Of a DNA stretch of 64,000 nucleotides, positions 25,271 to 37,992 are shown piece by piece. Every line of letters begins with the position of its first letter. The stretch's first letter is position 1. The notes under the pieces are model-generated. The model was not told where the DNA came from. It saw only the letters and a program-made list of their open reading frames with translations, and ran no database searches. The position numbers and the translations under genes are program-made. The stretch is from Onchocerca lupi (lineage: Eukaryota; Nematoda; Chromadorea; Rhabditida; Onchocercidae): NCBI GenBank assembly GCA_028564675.1, contig JAOVVO010000131.1, positions 1-64,000 on the forward strand, in the 5' to 3' direction.

Positions 25271-28173
25271 TGCTTATTTAAGATTGATTAGAATGCTTAC
25301 ATTAGATTTCAGTTTTTTTTTTTTTTTTTTTTTTTTAATAACTTAAACAAATTGTGATCTAGATGTGTTATTTCCACTTTGTTTAAATTTATTACTGTTT
25401 GAGTGATATTTAAATTTACGGATTATAAAAATTATAGTGAATTGTTTTTTGATTTGCTCATTTAAGTTCCAATTGTACTTATTGTTCGTACATGACGAGC
25501 AGTAGTATGACGTATATGAGAAGAAATTTTAAAAGATGTGAAGTACTTCAAGCATCACAAAATGCATTGCTTTTTTTTATGAAAATTGTTGTTTCTATTC
25601 CTTATTGTCAAACAGTGTTACGAAATATTCTTTCAGTAGCACAAGTTGGCTCAAAATAACTTATTATACTGAGCAGTAATTGAAATTTGTTTACTTTTCC
25701 ATGGATTTTAAACATTTGTGAAAAATTTTCTTGCTTAAAGAGTTTTTCAAATTTCTAATCCATTTATGATTGTGAAAAGACACAGTTTCATCTATAATTT
25801 GATAGATTTTCATAGTTTTGAAGAAGACGGAAACTTTTTTCTGAATAGTTTTATATTGTTTGAGTTTTTTTCTTTTCTCTCTTTTTTCTGATGATTTTAT
25901 GAATTCAACTGTTTTCAAAATAAAGAATATGATTGAAAGATATTTTTGACACAGATAATTATAGTTTTTCTTTGATTGGTTATCGTTTTTCATTTCAATA
26001 GTGTACAATTGTTTTTGTTAATTTTTGTCTCTATTATAAGTTTCCTTCAGTGCCAGTTCAATTCAGAACTTATCTTCCATATCTACGAATTTCAATCTTA
26101 ATTATGAATTAGTGGAACAAAATTTTTCAAAATATTACTTGAAACAATTTCTGCTCTTATTCATTATTGGTATCGTGCAAAGTGGAGACTTATTGTTGTT
26201 GAATAATCTTAAATTTTAGTACATCGAAAAATGAATTTAAAGAATACATCGAAAAATGACTGTGTAGAAATGATTTTATATAAAGGAGAAGAGAGGAAGA
26301 AAATGAGTAATGCAATATTCAGGTGGTAATTAGAGCAAGAACGATCAAAAAGTTATATCCACTACTTAATTACTTCTTCATATGGAGCTAAGCCGGATTA
26401 CTTTGACTAATCTCAAAAAATGATTAATCTCAAGGTATTCTTGAAAGTTTGTATGTTGATCAATTTGTACTTTTCCACTCTTTATCTTCTTATAATCGTA
26501 TCAAATTTTGAGAAGGACTGAAAATGAAATCAAAAAACTGCTGCAGCTGGAAGCCAGTAATACAACAGTTGAAATTTCTATTAATTGAACTAGTTGTCTG
26601 AAAAACCATCATCTCACTATTGCTGAAAGTTTGTTCTATTTTCTTTTCTTTTTTTTTTTCGTCGAAATGTGATGTTGAAATGAAATAATTAAATAATATT
26701 TCTTCATAACATTAACGATAATGTATTATTCCTGCGTTGGTCGATTTGTGCTTTTTCATCCATGAAAATATTCCATTATCTCTTGGTTTTTTAATCTTTT
26801 TTTCATGTAAAATTTGTCGAATTTCTTTCAATCTTCTAAAATAAATTTTATAAAAATAGCGCAGGAAAAATGCTGAACATTTAGATTTTTCTACTTGATT
26901 TATAATCTTTTTTATGCAGTTTATTTCGACGTATATTAAATTATGATTGTTTATCATAAAGGATATAATAGGATCATAACAACTACTCATGAATTGGACG
27001 GAAAACGGGAAAGGATGGCAGGTTTCTCGATTCGCTAAATAAATTGCCAGGCTAATATTTGCTGTACTGCTCATACTTATATTATTGATTCAGTGAAATA
27101 ATTCGATTAGTCGGAAAAGTTACAGGAAAGATGAAAAATATCTTACTTCATTGCTTTATTTCATGTTTTGTACTCTTTTATTTGATTACAAATCTCTTTA
27201 CTGATTTTTATATCTGATTTTGATTGCAATTCAAAGAACTGAGATTGTCTTAGAACTGGTAGATCATATAGAACTCTCCATCGAGGACAATCGATGAAAA
27301 ATTGCGACAAAAACATTGCAACAAGCAATCTCTTTTGAAAATCACTAGAAACATATGGGATGAAAATATAATTTGAGAATATAGAGATCTATTAGAGCAG
27401 CTGATTTTAAGACTAATTTTTATGTTCTTCAGTTACATTTGATAGGGAAATACGAAGGTAATATGAGTGGATGATAATGATGTTGTAACTTAATGTTATA
27501 AAGTGATAAATTAAAATTTAAAAGAAAAAATGCACGAGGAAAAAAAAGGCTTAGTGCTATAATTAGACGCCTAAATTAAAAATTTTCAAGGAATTAGCTG
27601 GAACTTAATCCTTTTTGATTTGACATTTGCTTGCATAGCTAGAAAGCTGGCTTTTTTAGTGTGTAAATGCTATGTAAATTCTATTTTTCTAAAGCCCTCA
27701 TTTTATTGATTCAAATGTAAAAATTTTGAGTGATTGAATTTGAAAAAAAAGAAAAAAGTTCATTTTCGAAAGATTGATTATGAAAATAAGACTTTAAAAT
27801 GAAAGTTTGAGGGAGCCACTTTTTTTTTTTTTTTTTCAAGTGCAATGATTGAATAACATCAGCAGATGTATAATCATAGTAGTATTATATAAAAACCTGA
27901 TTACTGTAATTACTATCATGATTAAATGATGGAGCAGAATTTTAGGACTGCTTTTCGCATTATAAAGTTTAGCTCCATCATAAGTTGTCATTCAATTTTG
28001 ACAACAATCATAATAATTATTATTGATGATATGTCATTATCTTTCAAAATAGAATTTTTTTTTCTAATTATATAAAAATGAAAAATGTTGACAAAACTGG
28101 CTTACTGGTGAGAAATTGATGATAGCCATAATATTTTTATCGTATTTGTGAAAACGAAAGAAAGATGAAGCAG

Positions 28174-28194
28174 GAGAGAGAGAGAGAGAGAGAG
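28174..28194. repeat. (GA)n microsatellite
   Basis: About ten uninterrupted GA units, seen directly. Confidence 0.9.
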
Positions 28195-29995
28195 ATTTTG
28201 AGAAAAACAAGGCATAAATAATCACTTGATGTTAGTAATGAATTACAAATTTTACTAAATTTTTCATTTTCACAATCCATCTGCTTCTCCCATCCTCTCT
28301 CTATATATCCAAGCATTTATCCTTCTTATCTCATTCCACTTCGTTGAAATATAAGTATGGGTTTTTTCTTTTTTTTTTTTTCTTTTTTAAAGTGAATTGG
28401 CCTTCCGACATACATATACATAAGACATATAGGCCAACATTAGCACTTATACATGTTTTAGCTGATTGATTCTTTTTTTTTTTCAAGCCTCGAACTTACG
28501 ATTCTACACTTGGCTATCAACTTTTAGAACTGATGGAATATTTATTTTTCTTTCTTTCATTTCCTTTTTCTGTTTTTGATTTTCCAATTAATTTTCATCC
28601 GTTCATTTACTCACTCAGCCGTAGTTCATTCTTATTTTTATTAGCCATTTTCTAGTATTGAAGAACAAACATTACGCATTAATAAACAATAATTAGTAAT
28701 AAAGTAGAATATCCAGTTTTTCAGAGGATGAAAAGTGGGATAGGAAAATGTCAGAAGAATTTTTTAATATTTGATTTGGAAAAGTAAAAATATAAAGTGA
28801 ATGCTTTAATGTTTTCGAAAATAAAACAGATAAAATATTGTGTCTTTTAAAAAAAGAAAATAATGAAAATAACTTGTTTTATTTATTCACTTTATACTTG
28901 TACGTCATAAATTCCATCTAATTTTTGACATATAAATATAACAAGTTAACTGTATTCAAAATTTATTCCGTTCTTATGTTTATTCTTCCAGATCAAGATT
29001 TATTTTTCTTTTCCTTCAAGAAAAATGATCTAATTATTCATCAGTGCTAATGATAATTTTACAAGAAGCAGGGGAAGATTATTTATGAAACTTCAAATAG
29101 AAAACGTATTCATCAGAAATATATAAAATGCGTAGGAAATTCAGTAGATTTGAAAAAAAAAGAAAAAATCTGCTGAAGTTTATGCTTCCATTATGCATCT
29201 TACTCATAGCTCCTAATCTTTTTCAAGTTTAAGAGTAGTTCATTCATGTTCCTCATTTATGTGCTTTTGAATTTCTAAATCTGACTTATGTTTTCTGCAT
29301 TTCTCCTCTTGAAAATTAAATGATATATTTTGCAAGCATTGCTATCTGCTATATAGCCCATTAAATTTTCCTCTTAGCTTTCACTTTTCATCCATTTGTG
29401 CGCTAATGTTTTTCTTTGAAAGATAGGTTTCCCTTATGATCCATTTCATTTTATTTCTACTCTTCAATCTTTCTTCCCATCTTCAACGATGAAGTAGATT
29501 TATAGTTCTTAAGGGAAAACAATTGACGCTAGAAGCAATTGGTAGGATTTCATCTTTTTATTTATTCCACCTTTTGTCATTAGTTTTCAGCTCATATCAC
29601 TTTCTCATTCATTTTTTCTCTAAATATTAATCTTCGTTCCAAAAAGTGCAATATGGATCAAAAAGAATGAATATCGGTAAATCTGAATCGAATGTTCTTT
29701 TATCGTTCGGCAAGGTTAACTCTCCCTACTATTACATATTCAATTCGCAGTTGCATTTAAAAAAAAAAAAGTTTTTGTAAAAAGAAGTCTATCAAAAAAA
29801 TTTTCTACGTTCACTCATTTTCTTAATCTTTGTTCTTTTCCAACTTTTGACTTACAACGTTAACTGATGTTATCATGACTTGTGGAATTTATTTCCTTAT
29901 GTTCTAGCTGAATATTTTGCACAGTATCATCTTGAAATACTTATTAGATGTACATTTCGCCATATTTGCCTTGCAAGAAGTGTCATGTTAGATTA

Positions 29996-30157
29996 TCTAT
30001 ATAAATAAAAATGTAAATATTTGTTGTGGCTCTATACACATAACGTTGCAAGTTCTTCCTGATTGCTTTGAAATTTTGATACAGCTTGCATTCGAATACC
30101 GCGTGTATAAGAACTTAAGAACTTTCAGAACTTTTTAAGAACGCGAAGTCCAGCTAG
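29996..30157 (+). mobile_element. Minimal non-autonomous Helitron, 162 bp, ends TC...CTAG
   Basis: Starts TCTATATAAATAAAAATG and ends CAGCTAG, with host A before and T after, the A|T insertion context of Helitrons. The interior contains GCAAGTTCTTCC, GATTGCTTTGAAATTTTGA and GCATTCGAATACCGCGTG. The same order recurs in the 5'-end-like segment at 51706-51830, while the remnants at 1140-2144 (+) and 46879-50390 (-) carry the related CGAATGCAA box in their 3' tails. It has no coding capacity and would depend on a helicase in trans. A second CTAG/T at 30176-30180 is an alternative 3' end. The subterminal hairpin is weak. Confidence 0.6.
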
Positions 30158-32275
30158 TTTTATAATAAATGTAAACTAGTAGATAAAGAAAAAATATTGA
30201 TTGCAATAATTGAATATCATTTATAATAATGTAAAGGAGATGAGAGTCTTTTTGTTCTTTGAAATTTCACTGATCAAATCCTTATCTATGATAGTTAGTA
30301 TCTTAATATTTATTCAATTTATATGCTTTGTTAAAATCATTCCAGATTTTATTTGAATTTTTGCTTTTTTTATTTCCAATATAACATGTCGTAAAGAATT
30401 AATTAATCGTATCATTTTTATGGGTAGTTTTGTTTGTTTGTTTTGGGATTTTGGGATTAAGACGAGTAGGATGAAGGTCTATTTCTGCTCTCGATACATT
30501 ATAGGACGAATAAAGGATGTCTAAAGAATTATGGGAAGGAGGAAATTTTTGTAAGTGATACGAAAGCGATATTGAAATGATAGTATATACTTATATGAAG
30601 AGGTTTCTAAAGTTGTTTTTGCAAGAAATGCTTGAAGAAACAAATAGTTTTTATTTCATCTCATATATTTCAAAAAATTATACAATTGCAGGAAGATTGA
30701 CGAGGGGAAACAAAAAGAAAGAGCGGTTAGTCTTAATATCCATCAAAAGATGATAAATTTCTGATGAGAATTCAATAAAGTTCAGTTGGGGAAAAACTGC
30801 TTAATTAAAATAATTTGATTCAAAACTAAAATAAAAACAAAAATGACTTTTCAGTTTAAAGACAGAATATTAACGTTTACTTGCAGGTATAGTAATTTTT
30901 GGTACTAATTAATTTGCATAAACTTCCTACATATTAACAATTTTTTTCAAGATTTAAAATTCAAAAAAATATTTCTTTTTCTTTGATGTAAACTTTGTGA
31001 AACATTTTATTGCCTCTTCTCATCTAAATATTGGAATTGTTATCTTTTATCACAATTTCTGATTGAGAAATGACTCTTTTTTGTTCCACGCAATAAGAGA
31101 AGATGACGTTTCAAGACAATTTTTTTTTTTTTTTGATTTTTGGTACAAATTATTTTTACATTTTCGCCTATTCCAAATATCGATCAATCTTGATTAATTG
31201 TTAACATTGAATTCTTCATCAGCTTCTTGTATAGTTGTAGAGTCATTAATCAAGATTATTATTCCCTTGTTATTTGTTGTTGTTGATTTCCGATAATCCT
31301 GGCCACTATACCTCTTTTCTTCAGAACTTTTTTCCTTCTTCTATTGCAAAATTTCTTGGACTAATATTTTAATTTCATTATTGGCCAAATGTATTGTTGA
31401 TATTATAGGTTATCGCCGTTGCTTCCACTTTGTTTTGTTCGACATTATTTTTATTATCTAAAATAAAAATCAAATAAGTAATATGTAAGTTATTAACATT
31501 AAAAGAACTTAAAATAATTGAAATACTATTATATTTACTTAACAGTTCTAATATCAAACGTGAATTTCAATAATAGTGAATATTTTGTATCTAATTAATC
31601 TGATAATTATAGCGAATTCAAAATGATCACTCTCAACTGTGAATTCAAAATGATCACTCTCAACTGTAAATAAATCATTTTAATTACTTGAAGTTTTTTT
31701 TTTTTAATGCTAAAACATATTGCTTATTTTATATTCATTTTGATTGATTTTTTTTTTTTTTTTTTTTAATTGATTTGTTATCATGTAGGAAACGTGAAAA
31801 AAAAGACCATCCGATCCATCATGCCATCTGTTTAAAATGAAACTGTTTACAATTATTTGAATGTAAATGTGACATCGCTCAAATTCCCTCTTTTTTTGAT
31901 CCTTGTTCTTTAATTTCAGGTCATTTATTAATACTACTATCATATATTATAACCATTTCTGCTTATATTATGGAAAATTAGTTAATTAGTAATGCATGAA
32001 AGCAATATGTAATGATACAACAATTAAAATTATAAAACATTTAATCATTCATTTTCTTTTTTTGAAGAACAAGAAGAAAACAAGAGAAGAAATGGGTACA
32101 ACTTAATCGTCTAGATAGCAGATCGATGAATTGGGAATTGGCCAAGTGAAGGCTGCGGAAGGATTTTGAAAAAAAAAAAAAAAAAAAAGAGGAAATAAGA
32201 GTAAGGAATAATTCTCCAGAGAGGAACGAAAGTCACTTTAGCCAGAACGCTGCTGAAGTGCTAGGAAAAGAAGAG
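30158..32275. other. Region upstream of the adenylyl cyclase start codon
   Basis: No exon is supported. It holds a 27-bp tandem duplication (31614-31667) and several long T or A tracts (for example 31749-31767 and 32168-32189). The promoter or trans-splice acceptor of the cyclase should be here. No unambiguous TTTCAG acceptor sits directly before the ATG at 32276. Confidence 0.45.
31614..31667. repeat. 27-bp perfect tandem duplication
   Basis: The unit starting GAATTCAAAATGATCACTCT occurs twice back-to-back with no mismatch (31614-31640 and 31641-31667). Confidence 0.9.
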
Positions 32276-35200
32276 ATGCGAAACGATGAAGAAGATGAGA
32301 ATATGATTGGTGAAGCAGTTTGTATGTTATCAACATCTGATGAGGAACATGTTACTGAGGCGGTTGCCGGTAGTAGCGGTTCACAAACGCCAATTCCAAA
32401 TGGTTCAAATAGCAGATTTCATCCAACTATTGAAATGGTTATCTTTGATTTGAAATTATCGAATAGTCCTAAATTAATTAATCAATAATTTCTTTCTTTT
32501 TTTTTTCCTACTCAAGCGAATATTTGTTTTTTTTTTTTCTTTTTTTTCAAAAAAAAAAGAAATATGAAAGTTTAATGATTAAACATCGAAATTTCTTTGT
32601 CATATTTCATCCCATTTAATCATAGCCATTTTTTTATATGTTATCGTAAGCTAATAATTGAGAGAGAAAGAGACAAAAAGAGATTATGTTTGTTTTATAA
32701 ATTATTATGTAAATGGATTTCGAAAAATAAATTTTGCTTCTGTTTATTTAATTATGTAAAAAACTTATTGCAGACACATGGCCATACCGCAAGTCCACAT
32801 TCATCATTCTTCGATCGAATTTCAGCCATATGGTGGAATCCACAATTTTCATCATCAGCTCTGGAAGCACAGTATTGGAAATGTTGTTTTCCACAACTCA
32901 GAGATAGGTTTAGGTTAGTTATCCCACTTTTTTTTCATAATTTTTTTCTACAATATAATTAAAATTGATGAAATGTATTATTGTTAGTTCTAAAAGTTGT
33001 TTCAAATTTTGCTGTTGCTATTGTTTTTGTATTAACTGAAAAGACGTAAAGCAAAATGATTAAGATGAAAATAATGTTCAGATCTGGACTTGTATACATT
33101 TGTTTATCATGCATTTTATGGATTGTATATTTACAAATTTTCAATCATGCTAGCTTAATGCACTGGGTAAGTTACTTTTCTAAAAGTTCTACTTTTTTTG
33201 ATGCATAGGCAAGTCAAATAATAGCATTTTTTTATTCCTCAGATTTCTTTAGCATTTTGGTCATAATCTCTTAAATCTCATATAATTGGTAACAAACTGA
33301 TTTTTTGATAAAATCTTTGACTTGCAGAATATTCATTTTAACCATATCCGGCATGCAGTTAAGGACATGCTTCATTGAATGACCAGATTGATCCTAGTCA
33401 AACAATTAGTATATTATAAATTAGTATGTACTTGTGACAAAATTAAAACAAATCCGTAATTGTACTCTACTATAATTGTCCCGCAAATATATTTCACAAG
33501 CTGTTTTGCTTCAGTTTTTCAATACTAATTTTAAACAGTACTATCTGCATATTTTATTTCAGTTAATATCGATTACTTTATTTGTAATATCATTTGGAAT
33601 GCTTCTTTTTACTTTATTTTCCGTATATTACCAACGTTTTTATATGCCAGCATCATTTCTTTGTATTTTTATCCTTTGTACCGTAACTCTACTTATCATC
33701 TCTGATCAGTCCGGTTCATTTATGAGCCCTGTTGGTGATTTAGCCACCAGTTTTCAGGTAACTTTTTCAACTTTTTATTTAAATTTATTCCAAATTTTGT
33801 AATAAAGAGAGTTCAGAATTCCTATCATCATGTATTTACTAATTCACTATTTTATTTATTCAGGTAGTGGTACTAATCTATACAGTAGTTCCATTACCAT
33901 TGTATCTGTGCATTTTTACTGGCTTAGCTTATTCAATATTGTTCGAAATGATCGCTCCCGATAGTACGAGTTATGCAGATACGCTGGGTGTTAAACTTAT
34001 CCTTCATCTTGGTATCAATCTACTTGGTGTTCATTTGTTCATCCTTACACAGGGTACGTATTAGTTGATAAACTTATTCAAGTATTTGTAATTTTTCTAT
34101 CTGCAGTAATCAACATATGAACCACATTTTATAGATTAATTTAAGGTGTTACTATGGAGATGCAATCTTCAGTCACTTCAATATTGTATAGAATCTTTGA
34201 AGTTAAAAGCTAAAAATTTGATCATAATTCTAGAGCTAGAAGTTTTTTTATTTTTCAGTTCGTCAGCGGAAAACATTTCTAAGGGTAGGCCAATCGTTAC
34301 TTGCACGTAAAGATCTAGAAATGGAAACGCAGTTCAAAGATCATATGATACAATCTGTTATGCCAAAAAAGGTCTTTTTGCCGAAATCTTTTGATTTGAT
34401 TTCTTTTTGGTTCTTTTTTTTTTGTATCAACAAAATCTTCGACAGAAAATATGATAACAATGCTTCAATTATATTAATTGCATGGTTGGAAGCACTATGT
34501 ATTTCTGTGTGTTAGCATTTTCGATTTTAATATTTTAGTATTTTGTCTTTAATTTTCTTTTCTTTTCCTTTTAGACTTTAATTTCTCCAATATTTCATAC
34601 AGGTGAAATTGATATATTTTATAGGTTGCTAATGAATTGCTAAAAGAAACTCAAGTTAGAAGGTCATCGGCTAATCAGGAAGCAAATTTACGTGCGAAAA
34701 GTCATCTTCAAGCTACTCGCGAAACGAATGAATCAACAGGAACATTGTTGGCACCAAATGTTCGGAAATTTCGACCATTTACAATGAATTTGATGACCAA
34801 TGTTTCTATTCTTTTTGCCGATATTGCTGGTAAGTAATTTCATTTCCACTATTTATCACACAACTGTTGGAACCATTGTTTCAATTGTTTTAAATCTGTG
34901 ATAAAAGAAAGAAATCAGTACAGAAAGAATTTTATCTTTTTGTTGTAGAAGCAAGATTTACAAAAAAAAAAAAAAATCATCGATCTATCGAATTCATTAG
35001 CTTTAAAATTATGTAATTGTTAGCTAATTTTTATTGTTTTTTTTCGAAATTTTCAAAGCATTTATATTTTTTTTAGGCTTCACGAAAATGTCTTCAAATA
35101 AGTCAGCCAGCGAACTGGTAAATTTGCTCAATGATTTATTTGGACGGTTTGACAATTTATGCGGCCAGTGCAATCTCGAGAAAATTAATACATTAGGTTG

Positions 35201-37953
35201 TTTGTGATTAGCTATTTAAATTACTGTTCACCTTGTTGAATTGTATCTATTCAAATATTGATTCGCGTTGCATAATTATATAATTACAGCTGAGCTCAGA
35301 ATAATGTGACAGAGAAAATTGGGCGAAAATTGCATGAAAATAAGTTTTAAAATCTTCAGGTGATTGTTACTATTGTGTGGCAGGCTGTCCTGAGCCCCGG
35401 CTAGACCATGCTCGTTGCTGTGTTGAAATGGGCCTTGCAATGATTACTGCTATCAAGCAGTTTGATGAAGATCGAGGTCAAGATGTTAATATGCGCGTTG
35501 GTATACATACTGGAAAGGTAGATATATGTTTTTTTCAAACATTTGATCTAAAAACATTTCTTTTCGTACATTTATTTTCTTAATTAATTTTCAATTTCTG
35601 TCATTTTCTGATTTCATTTTTTTCGATGAATTTTCTTGAATCTGGATTCTGTTTCTTTTCGCTTGCATTACTATTTTTGTTATCTTTCTTGGTGAATCTT
35701 TTTCATGGTTGAATCTCTTTTGCTTCGTACATTGCTAAAGAAGTTGTAGTTCAACTTCCAAACCGATATGAAAATTGTAGAAATAATGTTTTACTAATTA
35801 ATCCTTTCTATCACTTTGTAATTTTGAAATATATTATGAGAAAATGTTCATGAATCTTTTTGAAGTTTTAACATTTCATAATTTAACTTAAGGTTTTATG
35901 TGGTATGGTAGGTATGAAACGATTCAAATTTGATGTCTTCTCGAACGATGTAACGCTTGCAAACGAAATGGAATCGACAGGAATAGCTGGACGTGTACAT
36001 ATTTCGGAAGTTACTGCAAAATTTTTGAATAATGAATATATTTTGGAAGATGGACGGGATTATTCTGGTATCTTCCATTTTCATCAAGCTTTTTTAAATT
36101 ACCAGAATTTATTTAAAATCATTACTTAAATTATTTTTTAATAGAGTTTTTGTTAAAATAATAGATGTAAATTACAAATCTCACAAGAAACTATAGTAAT
36201 ATTCCACGTATTTCTTATTCTTACTTTTTTTCTAAGAATTAAAAGAAAAGTGGAAACAACTATATATTTTTTTGAATTTAAATCATGGAATTCAATGAAC
36301 ATGTGCTATTTTTCTACTTCTTTAAAGAAGGAGAAAAAGTCATTGTGAAGTTATTCCGTAGTCTTGCCGGAGTGCGTGTTAACTTCATGTGATTCAAAAA
36401 AAGAAGATCTATCATTTAGGAATAGAAATTAAAGATTTATTAAATCACAGTTTGTTTCTTAACTCTGAGCATCAGTTGCTATTTGTTGATCTCCATTTCA
36501 AAGGAAACTAAAACCTATGATTCTTCGAAACTGAGAAAAAATTCGATCGATATATTTATGACTTATTATTATTTATATTGATTATGGCTTTGGCCATTAA
36601 AATGTTTTTAAAAGGAAAGCACCGTGATTTTCTAGAAAAAATGATTCAGTAAACAGTGTGTTTTTTGAGGTTAGAGAATTTTCGGCTCCCTGCGCTGCGT
36701 AAATAAAAAAAAAAATGAATGGCTAAAAATGTTGAAAAAATTTTAATCAATTAGTAAACAACTATTGTCTTAAATAAATTACTTAATAAGGAATAAAGAG
36801 AAGAGAAGGAAGAGAATTACTCGATAGATAAAAATCAAGATAGTAGTCTCTGTTGGATCTCGAAGAGGAGCGAAAATAGAATTTATGTTTTGTTAATGGC
36901 AAAAAAAAAAGTAATTGATAGGAAAAGTAGTCTCGTCTATTCCTGCTAGTCCATCATTTCCAGTTATTTCTCAATTTGCTGAAGTTGACAAGGCTTAAGT
37001 CTCAAAGTAACCTTTCTTCTTCAATTGTGGCTTACAATGTAAAAATCCGGCGAAATGAGGAGAGAGAGAGAAAGAGAAATAATAATTAAAAGACACTCAA
37101 AAATTCAAGAATTTCGAAATGAAATAAAAATTGAAATCTAAATTAAATTGAAATGACTCATACTGTAGCCTGAAATGACCTTTTTTTGATTGGATTTCTT
37201 TCTTTACAATTTTTCAGGTATGAAAACTTATTTTATTGCTGGTCGTGTAAAAGATATGCACACTCCAATCAATAAAACTATTTCCTATTCTGGTTCAGTG
37301 CGTGATAACCTTTTAGCGGGATCCCAAATAAATCATTCCCAGTTGAGCTTCCGAAAGGTTTTTTTTTTTTAAATTTTTATCTCGTACGAATTTTTTTTTT
37401 TTTGATAATTTTTTTGATTTGTCGAAAATTCACTTTGCAATCTTTAATTTTTTCTATCAATTTTATCAATCGATTTCTCTTTATAATTTTGTTTTAGAAC
37501 TTAAATTATTGAAAATAATATTTGAGGATTTGATAACTTTTTATACTTGATAAGAGTTCAGAAAACAGAGATAATGCTGAAAAAAGTTAGATAAAACGGT
37601 AATATATTGGACTGAAGGGAGAAAATTTTAATACAAAAGATTGAGAATTTGATAATTTCTATTTCATACCTAAGCTGTTGTTTCATCTTTTTTTTTTTTT
37701 GTTACCTATTAGTTTTCATCCTTTGTACATAAATTGGTGTAAAATTTGGTATAATTGATAAGAACCACTGAACAACATTGAGAGTGTTTTTTATATTACA
37801 TTAATTTGTAGCGATTAACTAATAAGATTAAAATGATGCAAACAACATCAATACCAATTGAACGTGATAATCTGAGGATGGAAATGTTGGAAAGGAAGTG
37901 TGAAAGTAATTCGACACAAGTTCTCCATTACAGCGAATGTTTGGATAAGGTCT

Positions 37954-37992
<39 letters not shown>

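Larger units (their letters stand above)
24125..29995. other. Long gene-poor interval after PHLPP
   Basis: Contains a locally less AT-rich purine-rich patch (about 24260-24420), a short hairpin (25238-25270), a (GA)n microsatellite (28174-28194) and many T tracts. The longest frames (25691-26008 and 26712-27074, minus strand, 105 and 120 codons) have Lys/Ile/Phe-biased composition, no family motif and no splice support, so I do not call them. Distal regulatory DNA or 5' UTR exons of the adenylyl cyclase could lie here. Confidence 0.5.

Noticed and set aside
25691..26008. 105-codon minus-strand frame rich in Lys/Ile/Phe
   Set aside because: Low-complexity; A/T tracts give such frames by chance in a sequence this AT-rich.
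26712..27074. 120-codon minus-strand open frame
   Set aside because: Composition typical of translated AT-rich DNA, no domain or splice context, no recognisable homologue.
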